Shown here: one piece after another, positions 1 to 11,059 of the stretch
How the letters are laid out: the number at the start of each line of letters is the position of its first letter
Position numbering within the stretch: the first letter of the stretch is position 1
NCBI GenBank assembly: GCA_028456385.1
Contig: JALNQF010000052.1
Span: 186,001-250,000 of the forward strand
Direction: 5' to 3'
Source of the DNA: Ophiosphaerella korrae
Taxonomy: Eukaryota; Ascomycota; Dothideomycetes; Pleosporales; Phaeosphaeriaceae
DNA length: 64,000 bases
Made by a program: the position numbers and the translations under genes
Notes under the pieces: generated by a model
What the model was told of the DNA's origin: nothing
The model's input: only the letters and a program-made list of their open reading frames with translations
Database searches by the model: none

Positions 1-1191
1 AGAGGCTCTGATCTGGACCACGACACGAGAATCAGCCAGAGCCGGACGATCATGACTGAAACCGGAGCGGTCGAGTGTGTGAGCATCGACAGCAAATTGG
101 GGAAGGGCTTCTTTGCGGTCCAAAATGTTCTAAACGAGGTCGACCTGAATACGTTACAGATAGTATCGAGAACACCGTATCCATTCCCCATCACCGCTCT
201 TTCCGAGGCCCATCATCGCACACCTCTTACCGTCGGTACAAACTGGACCATCCATCTGCACGACACACGGAAACCGCCTAGTACCCCTCCATCAACACGA
301 TGCGAACTGATAGGCGGCTCGCCCGACCCTTCCTTCTCTCGCCTCCAAACAGGCGACTTTGGCGGCCACGTCTCCCTTTCCCAACCCGGTGCCCTCTCCA
401 TCTTGCACCTCCCCACCGACCGCGAATGGGACGGTAACGGCGATATCTGGGTTGCTGGCCGCTTCACCAGCATGCTAAACTTCGACCGGCGCTTCTTCCC
501 CCGCCTGCGCGGCACCGTCCACTCGGGCGCCCGCCTCTCGTCCTTAACCTCCCTCCCCCACCCCTTCATCCCCCAATCCCTCCGTACATCCTCCCCCGCA
601 TCGCACCTCTCATCCGCCAAGTCCACCCCCGCCCACACCCTCATCGCCGCCGGCGAATACAAGGGCAAAGGCTCCCTCGAACTCTACTCCCTCTCCTCCA
701 ACCCTCGCCACGCCATCATCTCCACCGACAACCGCTCCACCCGCAACCCAAACGCCTGCTACCTCAACCGCCAAACAGCCAGCTCCTCCAAGCTCCTCGC
801 CGTCGCGCCCCACGGCACGCGCATCGTCGTCGCCGACGGCGACGGCACGCTCAAATGGCTCGAACGCGACGCGTCCACGCCTGTGCGCCACTTCAACATC
901 AACGACGTTGCGCAACACGCGTCGCCGCACATTGAATCCGGGTGGGGCGACATCGTCCAGAAAATCATGCCTTCACATGCTTCGGGTGTGAGCGCCGAGG
1001 ATCTAGTTGTTTGGACGGGGGATGGGCGGCTTGGGGTTGTGGGATTTGGAGGCGCGGGAATGGAGGTTGAGGAATGGGTTGATGCGGTGGAGAGGGTGGA
1101 TGGTGAGAGAGAGAGGTATGGGCTGGAGATGAGGAGGGCGTTGGAGGTGCAAGCGAGGGAGGTGCGGTGGTTGAGGGGGTATGGGTTGTGA
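1..1191 (+). CDS. 3' part of a conserved fungal protein, possibly F-box/beta-propeller (5' end outside window)
   Basis: The reading frame is open from base 1 to the TGA at 1189-1191, so the first in-frame Met (base 52) is probably internal and the gene starts left of the window. The visible product is about 396 residues. It has short segments such as VGTNWTIHLHDTR, AGEYKGKGSLELYSL and GTRIVVADGDGTLKWLER that look like propeller blades (strand-turn-strand with small/Asp turns), although no clean WD dipeptides are present. Codon use is strongly C-ending in the middle, as expected of an expressed fungal gene. Architecture and the GDFGGHVSL/WVAGRFTSMLNFDRRFFPRLRG core resemble uncharacterised ascomycete proteins that often carry an N-terminal F-box. 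That N-terminus is not visible, so the F-box idea is inference. Coding status is near certain; function is not. Confidence 0.7.
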   Translation, partial: RGSDLDHDTRISQSRTIMTETGAVECVSIDSKLGKGFFAVQNVLNEVDLNTLQIVSRTPYPFPITALSEAHHRTPLTVGTNWTIHLHDTRKPPSTPPSTRCELIGGSPDPSFSRLQTGDFGGHVSLSQPGALSILHLPTDREWDGNGDIWVAGRFTSMLNFDRRFFPRLRGTVHSGARLSSLTSLPHPFIPQSLRTSSPASHLSSAKSTPAHTLIAAGEYKGKGSLELYSLSSNPRHAIISTDNRSTRNPNACYLNRQTASSSKLLAVAPHGTRIVVADGDGTLKWLERDASTPVRHFNINDVAQHASPHIESGWGDIVQKIMPSHASGVSAEDLVVWTGDGRLGVVGFGGAGMEVEEWVDAVERVDGERERYGLEMRRALEVQAREVRWLRGYGL

Positions 1192-2169
1192 GTGGAAAGG
1201 AAATGGGGCAGGAAGAAAATTGGGCTGACGGTGTGGCTGTGGTAAAGGTCGCGATCGCTCAGACATGGCAAAATGCTTGGGTTTGTACGTGTACATCTCG
1301 TACAACGATTCTTAACCACCATCGATTCGAATACCTAATTTTCTCGCTTCCTTCATGCGCGATTGTAAGTCCTGCCCATTTACTTACTGTATCAACCCGT
1401 CTTATTCTGGCCCCAGTGTCCTTCGATGACACGCAGTACTTGACACAGCCCACACAGGGTAGATATTGGGGCGAGGGCGGGATGCTTGTAGATGCGATTG
1501 ACGCATTGGGCCTTGGCCATTTAATGCGGGCTCAGGTCCTGGGTCAGCCTGGGAGGTGGTCCTAGTTCCGCCGTAGGAAATAGCTTGATTTTGCGAAACA
1601 TTGACTACTTAGGTGAGGAAATCGCTGGCTCTCGGGTTTGTATCTGTTCAATGTAGAATCTGCTGTCGGCGAATACTTAGTGTAGGCGTAATCAGTGATT
1701 TAGGGGCCACGAATAGTGAGATTACTACTTCCTAACGTGGGCTTCGATGCAGCTGCACTTTCAAACGATGTTCTTGCTGGAACAGGAGGGTGCGTTTTCA
1801 TTCAAGGAAGTGCTCTGCGGGTAACCCAGCGTGTCGGGTTAGGGCTTGGCTTTGATCTGACAAGTAAATGGCTCGCAGGACTATCATTTGGGCTCGGCGG
1901 TTGCACAGGGATTAAGCCGCAATATAATCGACATGCTGACCGGTATATGTTGTACACCGCAGTGGCTTGAACAGCAGGACCAGTGATATCATTCCGTACC
2001 TATAATTACTCCAAACCCATACAACAACCGTTTCAGACCGGAGTGGACGCGGGCGCCCTGCTGGGCGCTTTTGAAAAAAACAATTCGCTTTGAACCCCTC
2101 TGAATTGTGCATGATAGCCACGCGAGGCCCATTACACTCGCCATACAACAAAAGACCTTATAGCTAGCC
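1192..2169. other. intergenic, no gene seen
   Basis: About 980 bases between the propeller-like gene and the membrane-protein gene. Short ORFs exist on both strands but none has recognisable domains, fungal codon bias or splice partners. An unrecognised first exon with a signal peptide for the gene starting at 2170 could lie here; I could not identify one. Confidence 0.5.
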
Positions 2170-3091
2170 ATGGTACCAAAGCATGCTCAGATCACCGAAC
2201 GAGCGTTGTTCAAAAAGCAAGTAGACACACGGCTGATAGGGTACTTCTTTAACACTGCTGCTGACAACAATTACTGTAAGATGGATGTTCTAAACTTTCC
2301 CTTTGATGAGCTTTGAATACTCATATTCCAATCAGGGGAGCCAATACGATGTAACAAAGAAACTTACTTCGAGTCTGGGTCTTATGCCGGCTGTAATGAC
2401 ATCAACACTAAGTGCGTGGTTGGAACTAAGCAGACGGTCAACAACAAGTTTTTGACCTGGTAAGCATCCTTCCCCGGTCAAAACCCCTTCCATCATCCAT
2501 CGAGCACTGATTTCCATGGATTATAGTGGGCCAAGCGCTTCTTGCATCTCTGTGACCGTTCACAGCAACACACCAGCACCCTCGCCTGATCCCAATGGCA
2601 AGACACATATGTTTTGTTTAGGAGTATGGAACGCCGACGCTTCAAACGTTTATCGAACCACCCCCGCATCGAGTACCTCGTTCTCTTTACCTTCCACAAT
2701 ATCTCTCTCATCAAGTTCAGAGACTTCCTTTTCGTCCAGTCTCGCGACATCGCTCTCGTCAATCTCAACCACGACCACAAGCCCCACACCGACACGCGCT
2801 GAAGCAATCGGAACTACAGCCTCTAGCCCAAGTAATGCAGGTATCATTGCCGGTCCTGTAATTGCTGGCGTTGCTCTTCTCATTGTTGTCGCGTTCCTCG
2901 TTTGGTTCTTTGCCTTCCACCGAAGGAAGAAAAGCTCCACCGCCATTATTGCCAACAATGCCGCGAAAGTCAATAGAGGACCGCCGTATCAACCCCAGTA
3001 CTCTGCCAAGTACGAACATGTGCAGCTAATGAGTAACCAACTCCATGAAATATGTGCAAGTCGGCCGCCTGCAGAGTTGGGCGCGAAATGA
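2170..3091 (+). CDS. Mid2-like single-pass membrane protein with Cys-rich ectodomain
   Basis: Three exons fit: 2170-2275, 2336-2459 and 2527-3091, with GT-AG introns of 60 and 67 bp that restore one frame of 264 residues. The ectodomain has spaced cysteines (RCNKETYFESGSYAGC, then TKC, LTCGPSASC, HMFCLG), then a Ser/Thr-rich stalk, a transmembrane helix at about residues 182-207 (GIIAGPVIAGVALLIVVAFL) and a basic stop-transfer HRRKK. The cytoplasmic tail is short. This is the layout of a large fungal family of putative wall or plasma-membrane sensors; the specific role is unknown. The Met at 2170 follows an in-frame stop at 2161 and gives no signal peptide, which is odd for this layout; an upstream exon may be missing. 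Exons are well supported; the start is weak. Confidence 0.7.
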
Positions 3092-3363
3092 GGCAGTAGA
3101 AAGAAATGAACAAATAATGATTTGAGGCGGGCGCACATTTTGGTGGGGCTCATTATGAGCTAGCATAATGGATTCTCGGAATAAGTTGTTGCATTTGGTT
3201 ATTGCAGAACGGCTAGGTTGGCGTCACGCTCGGCGCTTTTTAACTAGTTAAGTTGACAATGGGGTTCGTACTTTGATGACTCTTTTGTTCTGGAGTAGTC
3301 GTTTTGTAAGATACATTGGAATTTAGAGCGTGGATTGACGGTGGCTCTTTCTCGTACATAGCT

Positions 3364-6300
3364 TTACATACCCAGGGCGGAGTCATGCACCCAATGACCT
3401 CCAGCTGAACATCTGTACCCACCATTCCCTTTGATCCATTGGTACCCCATTGGGCAAATACCTAACTGTTGTAGCTTCATTTGCCGCTGTTTCTCGACTT
3501 CCCGCGCCCTCTCAATTTCTGCTAGTATTGCTGCCCGTCGTTTCCTCTCCAATTCGGCTGCGATCCTCTTCTGCTCTTGAATACGTCTCTCCTCCTCGTC
3601 AGCGGCTGCTTGCTCAGCTCGCTTCAGCTCTTCGATACGTTGCTCCTCTTGTCGCTTTTCCTCTTGAAGGCGTCGGAATTCGCGTTCTTTGGCGACCAGG
3701 GCATGTTTGTCACGTTCGAGCTGCTCCCAGACAGCATCTGATACACCATAATCACGCTTAGCTTTGAAGGTGGAATCATTAGGAGCTTCCTCTTGGTCCA
3801 CAGGCTCGACTTGTTTGGCGACTTCCGTTTGTTCTTCCTGTTTTTCAACTACAGTTTGCGCCGTAGGTGGTGGTGCAGATTTTGTCGAAGTCTCATAAGC
3901 CTGTTGCGTTGATGGCTTAGCTTCAGGTTGAGGATGAAGCTGAGCCTTCGGAAGGATTGGCAGCTGTCCAGGAAAGCGACTTGTTCCAACAGCTTCATTA
4001 CGGCGAGAACGCTCGTGCAGCGTTGTCTCCATGGTCTCCATGATAATCTCTTTAGTGAGGACAAGGTTTGTAACTGGTTGAACTGCCGTCGAGATCAACC
4101 TCCGAAACATGCCTTTTGCTATGGAATTGACGTCTCGCGCATTTCCCCAAGAATCCAAAGCTGAAAGTTCCTTGAAGAGCTCAATGACACGTTGATATAA
4201 TCCTGTAGACGGAGGTTCAAGCACGGACAGATCCAACGGAGCCTTCTTACGCTTCTTTATATTAGTGAGGACTTTGACGAGTAACTCCAAAGATGTCTCC
4301 GGCTCCATGTTTTTGAATATGACGGATTCTGGGAAACGACTGGTGAGGCCTGGATTGATGCTCATGAGCCTGTCCATGTCCTTATCATAGCCGGCAAGAA
4401 TTGTGATCAACTTCTGGGCATATTTTGGCTTTGTGAGACAGTCTACCAGCTCGTCCATGGCTTCTGTTGCGAAGCCGCCTTCGGCAAGACGGTAGGCCTC
4501 GTCAATGAAGAGTACCTTACCCATGGCTTTCTCCAGGAGCTTTTGTACCTTCGGCCCTGTTTGACCAACATATTGTCCGATCATGTCCGTAGCTGAACAA
4601 TTCTCCACCTTGGCTTGACTGAGTAAGCCCATGTCATAGAAGATTTTGCCCATCTTCTGGGCTGTCGTTGTCTTCCCAGTACCTTTCACTATTTAGCGAA
4701 TCCGTTTCTGTCAAGATGAGGCGATAATACTTACCTGGGGGACCTTTGAAGAGGAAGTTGAACGGTAGTTGCTCGCGTGGATCCATGCCAAGTGCCTTCA
4801 TGTTTGCAGCTGTAACTTGATATCCTTGAAATTGTTTGATCAGGTCTTCACACCCGACAACATCTTGAAAGAGTGCGGGAAGATTCGTTGCCGCTCTTTC
4901 TCCCCGGTCAAAGTCAGGATCAAAGTCGATAGCCTCAAAGGTATCAAAATCCTTGACTTTGCCTTGAGTCATGTGTTTCTGATGCAGTGCTTTCGCTCTG
5001 TCAAGAATTATGTCTACTTCGCCTGCGTTTCCAAAATTCGGACGATTCCGTGCTCGCCGGATGACTTCCATAGCGACCTTCTTTGCTTGGTCCGTTGCAT
5101 TGAAGCCGACGTCTTTCAGCTTAAGGTCTAATATCAAACGAATCTCTTCATCATCAAAGTCCTCGAACACAAAGGCTGACTCCAGCGGAAACCGTCTCGC
5201 AAGTCCTGGATTAACATCTCGAAACATCTCTTCCATCTGATCTTTGTATCCTAGGAGAAGTACGCACCGATCCTCGCCTGGTGTGCTCTGAACTTCAGCC
5301 ACAATCGTGTCAATTACTGCGACCTTGTAGGGGTCACTCGGGGTGCCACTCGCAAGCATATCTGAACGTTGGGATGTCAAGTTAGCGAGAGGCTAATGCA
5401 CGAGATGTGCGTGAAGTTTACATACAGGCTTCATCAATGATAAGGACTTTGCCGACAGTCGATGCTAGGATGCCTTTGGTGTTTGCTTCAGATGCGCCAA
5501 GAACGCTACCAACAAAGTCCGCCGGATTCTTTATGACAACTACAGTGTGTTAGCATGAGCTATATCGATTTTCCTATGTTGCTTGCCTTCGCCATTGGAA
5601 AGAAGTCCAATGTCTGCAAGAATACGGCCGTACAGTTTTGCAACCGAGGTCTTCCCCGTTCCTGGCGAACCTATGAGGCAACGGTTGAGTGAATATTGGA
5701 CAAGCTGCTTTTCCTGTATCTCTCGCTGATAATTAAATTGTAGCCCGTCAAGAAGGGATTGCACCGATTGTTTGACTGAAGCCAGTCCTATCAATTTCTG
5801 CAACTTCAACCACGCCGAGTTGTTTTTGAGAATACTGGATGGTTCTGGGCCTATAAGATCCTCTTTGGTCCATAGATTGTCATCTGGGAGTAGGCCAGCT
5901 TTTCTGTCTTTGCGGAGGCGCTTCGCTTGTCGTTCTGTAATCTGGGATATCTTGTTTTGCACGTCGCGAGCATTGCCGAAGCCATCGCGACCTCGACCAC
6001 GCCCGATGCGGCGAGCAACAATTCGTGCGTATAGGCCATTCATCCCATCTTCAAGCTTCATACTGCCGCTGTATTTTTTATTGACGTAGTGGACAAATAT
6101 TTGCTGGAGTTCTTTGTCTTCGTAGTCCTCAAACTCCATCCGAATCGGTATTCGACTAGGAATACCTGGATTATGAGCGAAGAATGCTTCCATCTGTTTG
6201 TGGTATCCTGCCAGTACAAACACAATCTTACCTGTGAGATTCTCGATCTCAGCAAGTAGATAATCCAGCACGGCCTTTCCCCCAGAGCTGTTACCGGAGA

Positions 6301-9300
6301 CCAATTGATAAGCCTCATCGATGAAGAAGACACCGCCACCTTCTGATAGAATATTGTCAATATTCTTCTTGCAAGCAGAAACCCCATCATTGGCTAGAGC
6401 AGAACCAGAAGTCTCAAAGAAATGGTCTCCAGGAAGAGCGCCAACCTCTACTAGGAACTTGGCGTATAGTCGGGCAACAGTCGTCTTCCCTAGTAATCAT
6501 CAGCCTACGATATCTGGGCCTTATGGATCTTTTTTACCTGTTCCTGGGTTTCCGAGCAATGCTGCGCCAAGTCGCTCTCCTTTGAGAGGCACGTTCTGGC
6601 GCACAAGGGTATCAACTTTGTTCTTGATTGCAAGAAATTGCTCCTTTACGGACTCAAGGCCTGCACATGGTTAGCATATATGTATACGGGCCTGCTATAC
6701 TCACCGATCATGGACATCAATGAATCCAGAGGCTCATTTCTTGCGCCACTGTGTTCTTTTTGCTGTTCCCAGTCATCTCTTGCCTCACTGCTGTGCCAGA
6801 CGGGTCGATCGTCCTGATCTGATGGAGGATCCTGGGACTTGGATTGGCTTTCACCTGAGGATGCTGCAACTGGCACAGTATAGGGCTTGGTGGGTGGAGA
6901 TGATACCTCTATTTTCGGTGGGTTATTGACTTTCTTTTTGAGATTGAATAGATCTTGTTTCTTCTGTGCCAACTCATTTTGACGGCTTTGCTCGTCAGCA
7001 CGATCCATAAGTAAACGCTTCTGGTGGTTGATTTCATCGTCAACCTCGGCTAGCCTTGCTGCGTATTCTTGTTGATTTGCTTGACGTGCCATATCCAACT
7101 TGTGATCCCGCTGCCGTCGCTTTTCTTGAGCACGAAGTTCGGCCTCACACTTCTTGCATATTGCTGCAGCCTGATCATGGCATTTTCTGCTAACTTTGTG
7201 GCCCTTAGGACATTTCGATTGGATGATGGCTATGCATTGCACTTTGGAATGATCAGTAAGTCGGTGGCATCGGCGAGGACATTTGTGTTGCTTGCAGTTA
7301 AGCATTGTCTCACTGTGAGAGTCAGCGTAGAAGAGGTCGAGTAGAGTAGGAGACTTACCATGGCTCCAAACAACCACCATCAGGACATAACGAATCAAAA
7401 TCCTCTTTCTCGGTGAGAAGCACTTTCTTATCGGGATGCTGCTCACACTTGACCGGAAATCCATCGTAGATATGACCATTGTGTTTGAGCAAGTCCATCA
7501 ATGGAATCCAAACATCCTTACCCTTGCGGCTATTCATAAAAGTTGCAGCATTTCCAATCAAGATCAAAGCATTTCGAGCTCGTGATAAAAGGACATTGAC
7601 ACGCTGAGGAGCAGACATGAATCCGATGTCACCATCACTGTTACTACGTGTCAAGCACGCTATTACAATATCGCTTTCTTCGCCCTGATAGTTGTCGATT
7701 GTTGAGATACGAATCTTTCGCTTGGATATATCAGCGCCAGCAGGCGTTTGTAGCCCAGCCCGAACAAGTTCGTGTGAGTCCAAATCATTGAGAATGGGAT
7801 CATTATCCTGTTGCAATGTCTTCATCAGAAGATAGAGCTGGCCGAGGTATGGAGTAAGAATAACGATATTTTCGGTACCATAGCCTTGTTGCCCAAGGTA
7901 TCGCACACACTTCAGCACCATATCAGCTTCGTATGCGTTCTCTTTGCTGGTCTTGGCCTCCTCGTCTCGTCGGTCTGTAAGTCGATCGGCATTGAGCTCT
8001 GGCCGTGAATGCGAAACAAAGATGACATTGTCCTGGAATCCGCGCAGACTTGGTCTTCCACAAGTTTTCTCTGCATCTTGTAAGTCTGGATAGGTGAGAT
8101 GTCTGACGAGTGTAGATATTTCTGGGCGCATTCGATGTTGCGCATTCAGGGTGGTGTGGGGAACGCCAGCCAGAACGAGTCTCTCAAATAAGGAAACATT
8201 CAAGTCGTAGCCTTCGCCTTTCTCTACTGTCAGGGCGTAGTTGTTCACCTTGGGACGAAGCTGTTTATGATCACCAATTAAGATGAGTTGCTTAGTGGCC
8301 GGAGTCATTGCCGTGAGGATGTGACTCTCGAGGATTTCCCCAGCCTCTTCAACAAGTATAATGCCTGGTGCAGCCTTCTGTATGTCCTCAGTGTACATTG
8401 AAGCGCCAGTAGTCGTGCATGCAACAATGCGCTTCTGTTTGATGACATGGGCATCCTTCTGGTGAAATAGCTGCTGAACTTTGCTGCAGCATTCGTTGTA
8501 TTTGCTTGACAGTGTGCTCACTTCTGCCACTTGCTCCTCGATAATCTTGTGCTCCCATTCTGACCGAAGTTTTAATCGTACGTTTGGCTCAATCTTCCAT
8601 ATATGAGGATATACCTTTGCTGCAGTGTGAAAGATACCCGCGTCTTGGCCATGAAACCAACGTTTGATCAGATAGCATTCCTCAACTTTTTTGCCCTTCT
8701 TACCTACTCGCACCATATCATCGCTGCTGTTAGGTACAACAAAAGCATCGAAGAATTCCGAGAAATCTGAAAATTCAAGGTAGTCGAGGATAGCTCGTTC
8801 GCCCACCTTGGCCGACGCAAACTTGGTTACTTTGTTAAGAAGAGCAGTGTGATAGGATTCTGCTTGATCTTTTTGATGATTGATCATTTTATACGTTTGA
8901 GCGCTCTGCCTATAGTTGTTTGGTTGAGAAAAAAGACTTAGAGCTTGAGTATTCGTGTTATACCCCCGGCCAAGTCGAACTATGGACTGGGCTGGTATAC
9001 CAGCATTTTGGACGTCCACTATCATTTGGTCCAGCGCGTGGTTTGTATAAGAGAGCACTAAAATGTTCTCATCGGTATAGTCGTGCAAGATTTTTGCAAT
9101 GAGTGCACCGATGAACGACTTTCCGGTCCCTGGCTGAGTCAGCTCTGTTATTCTAGACATGGAGATCAAATAAAAGGTTGACAGTACTCCCCAGATCAAC
9201 CGAATTCTAAGAGAGCACTTGAGAGAGTCTTACCTGGTGGACCTTGGATCAGACTCAGTCGCTTGGCTAGACCAGCGAGCAGTGAATCTGCTTGGGCACG

Positions 9301-10698
9301 ATCAAGCTTGACGGGCCCATTAGTTCCAATTTTCATTTGAAGATCACGATCCCAACTCTTTTCAATGATATTGATGATATCATTTGGCTGTACACCAGAG
9401 AGGGCCTCGCCTGAGCTGGGTGTGAGATTCAAAACCTGTCCCTCCAGTGGCAGCTCGCCCATACATTGAAGGCGCTTCAGAATTGGTTCATACGCAAATA
9501 TTGCGGTGTCGACTTGCACAAAATTTAAATTGCGGGTCGCCTTCCACGCTATCAGTACCTTGCCCAGAAATTTAACATCGGCTATGCGAAGCACGACGGT
9601 TGGGCGTTGCTGAGCAAGGAGATCTTCGTTCCTGTCCACACTTGCGAAAGCTACAATATTCCCGTTGCTGATAAGGCATCCCAGAGACTGGTGCTTCAGA
9701 AAGTTCTTATTCTCGATTACAAACTTCTTGCGGGCAGCGGTGTTCTTGATTGATCGAAGTTGAGGAATGTCATGTGTGCATTCAAGCTTGATTGCACATG
9801 GTTTTCGTTTAGAGGGTGTCCCACATTCGATTCCAACAAAGTGAAGATTTTCTAAGACAACTCTGCGTCTTCCTTTTTTCTGGCCGACGGCGATCTGGAA
9901 GTCACTGCGAAGCTCACCCAAAAAATCTTCGCGAAGCAAGCGAAACTGATTGTCAAGATGTGCCAGCCCGCGACAACCATCTTCGTCGGAAGACTGAATA
10001 TCCTTTGCACGCCTGTAGAAAGGGGTTTCGGTAGATGCAAACTCATCTGGAGTAGGGAGAATCTGTATCTTGTGAAAATCGGGAAAGTCGTTGTCATGAC
10101 GGCCGCCAGGGCCACCTAGAGTATCCCCTGCGCTGTTTTCGATTCTGAATTTGATCTTGTATCCCAGATTTTTCACTTCTTGAACCTCAGAATTGATCAA
10201 CGATTCATTATCAGTAACTCTGCGTGCGATATCGCGTACATCTGGTATTTCTTCGGAAGGACTGTGGAGAAGTTCAAGTAGAAGCCAGGCAAATGCGTGC
10301 GTGCTCGAGGAGGTGAGGACGCGCGCATTGTGCGCTTCAGCAACTGTGTTCCAGAATGTGGGAGGCTGCACTATCTGTTCAAGAATACGATGCAAGAATT
10401 CGCCATTGTAGACTTGCTTGGCGGAGGGCTGGGATAGATAGTTGAGTACCGGAGTCGCGTGGTCATTGATGAATGTGGTGTTCGCGCTGAAGCGAAAGGC
10501 CTTCGCGATCGCGCCGAGAGCGTTTGGACTCGCTATCACTGTCTCAATGCACTTCGACACGTCTTCTTGTGCACGCAACGCCTCTAGGAAACGGTTCGCA
10601 TCGGCTGCACTGTTGAGATCGCGGTGACCGTAGATAACGGCGTTGAAGAGCTTTGTGAGCCCTGCGACCCGCTTCGCAACGGCGTCCTGGTCTGTCAT
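3364..10698 (-). CDS. ZNFX1-like SF1 helicase fused to NFX1 zinc segment and three CbxX-type AAA modules
   Basis: Eight exons on the minus strand join in one frame of 2309 residues: 10698-9234, 9129-7359, 7312-6705, 6660-6538, 6489-5587, 5539-5426, 5361-4735 and 4682-3364. Start MTDQDAVAKRV is preferred over an upstream Met at 10800. Helicase: Walker A GPPGTGKS (486-493), Walker B ILVEEAGE (about 746-753), GDHKQLRP (774-781), QHRMRPEI (819-826), NYQGEESD (968-975) and NVLLSRAR (1000-1007). The VEEAGE form is ZNFX1-like. A Cys/His segment follows (about 1050-1110, with CKQHKCPRRCH), then a coiled coil. Three SpoVK/CbxX-like AAA modules have P-loops GNPGTGKT (1318), GSPGTGKT (1596) and GPPGTGKT (1868), each with IDEA Walker B. 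The C-terminus is a long charged coiled coil ending in a Cys motif, CPMGYQWIKGNGGYRC. All nucleotide-binding motifs look intact. Known relatives act in RNA surveillance and RNA-based immunity; the role in fungi is unknown. The intron at 5586-5540 is GC-AG. Confidence 0.93.
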
Positions 10699-11059
10699 GG
10701 AGTAAAGCTGTACGAAAGAAGTCCTTGTGAGCAAACAACTTGGTATAAAGCGGCCGAAAACTTTGCGAATGTTTGTAGAACCAGGGAGAAGGTAACACAA
10801 GGACCAACCTTAGCCACCCCCTCTTGCGGCTGTGTAAATCGATTGGGTGACAAATGTGGATTTTGTATGCAGCAAAGCGTAGGGTGCTGCCTATCTATGA
10901 AAGGTTGTCGTGCGCCACTTATGTATGCATTGAGCAAACGGACAGCACAGGGTGCTCAGCCTTGTGTGCCAGGGCATAACAAAGCTCTGTTTACTTCTTT
11001 GCCCCGCCTACCAGCGATATAGCTTTCTACAGTCACTACCAGATTAGCAAATCCATTCT
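10699..11059. promoter_or_regulatory. shared divergent promoter region
   Basis: Only 361 bases separate the start codons of the helicase-AAA gene (minus) and the RGG/Cys-tail gene (plus), so promoters and 5' UTRs of both must lie here or overlap. No clear TATA box was seen. An ORF of the minus gene extends to 10800 without a stop, so part of this region could be translated if the upstream Met is used. Confidence 0.55.

Noticed and set aside
3364..7312. Bacterial SpoVK/CbbX genes acquired by transfer
   Set aside because: The AAA modules are like bacterial SpoVK/CbbX, but they carry fungal introns in frame with the helicase and no compositional break, so they belong to one fungal gene.
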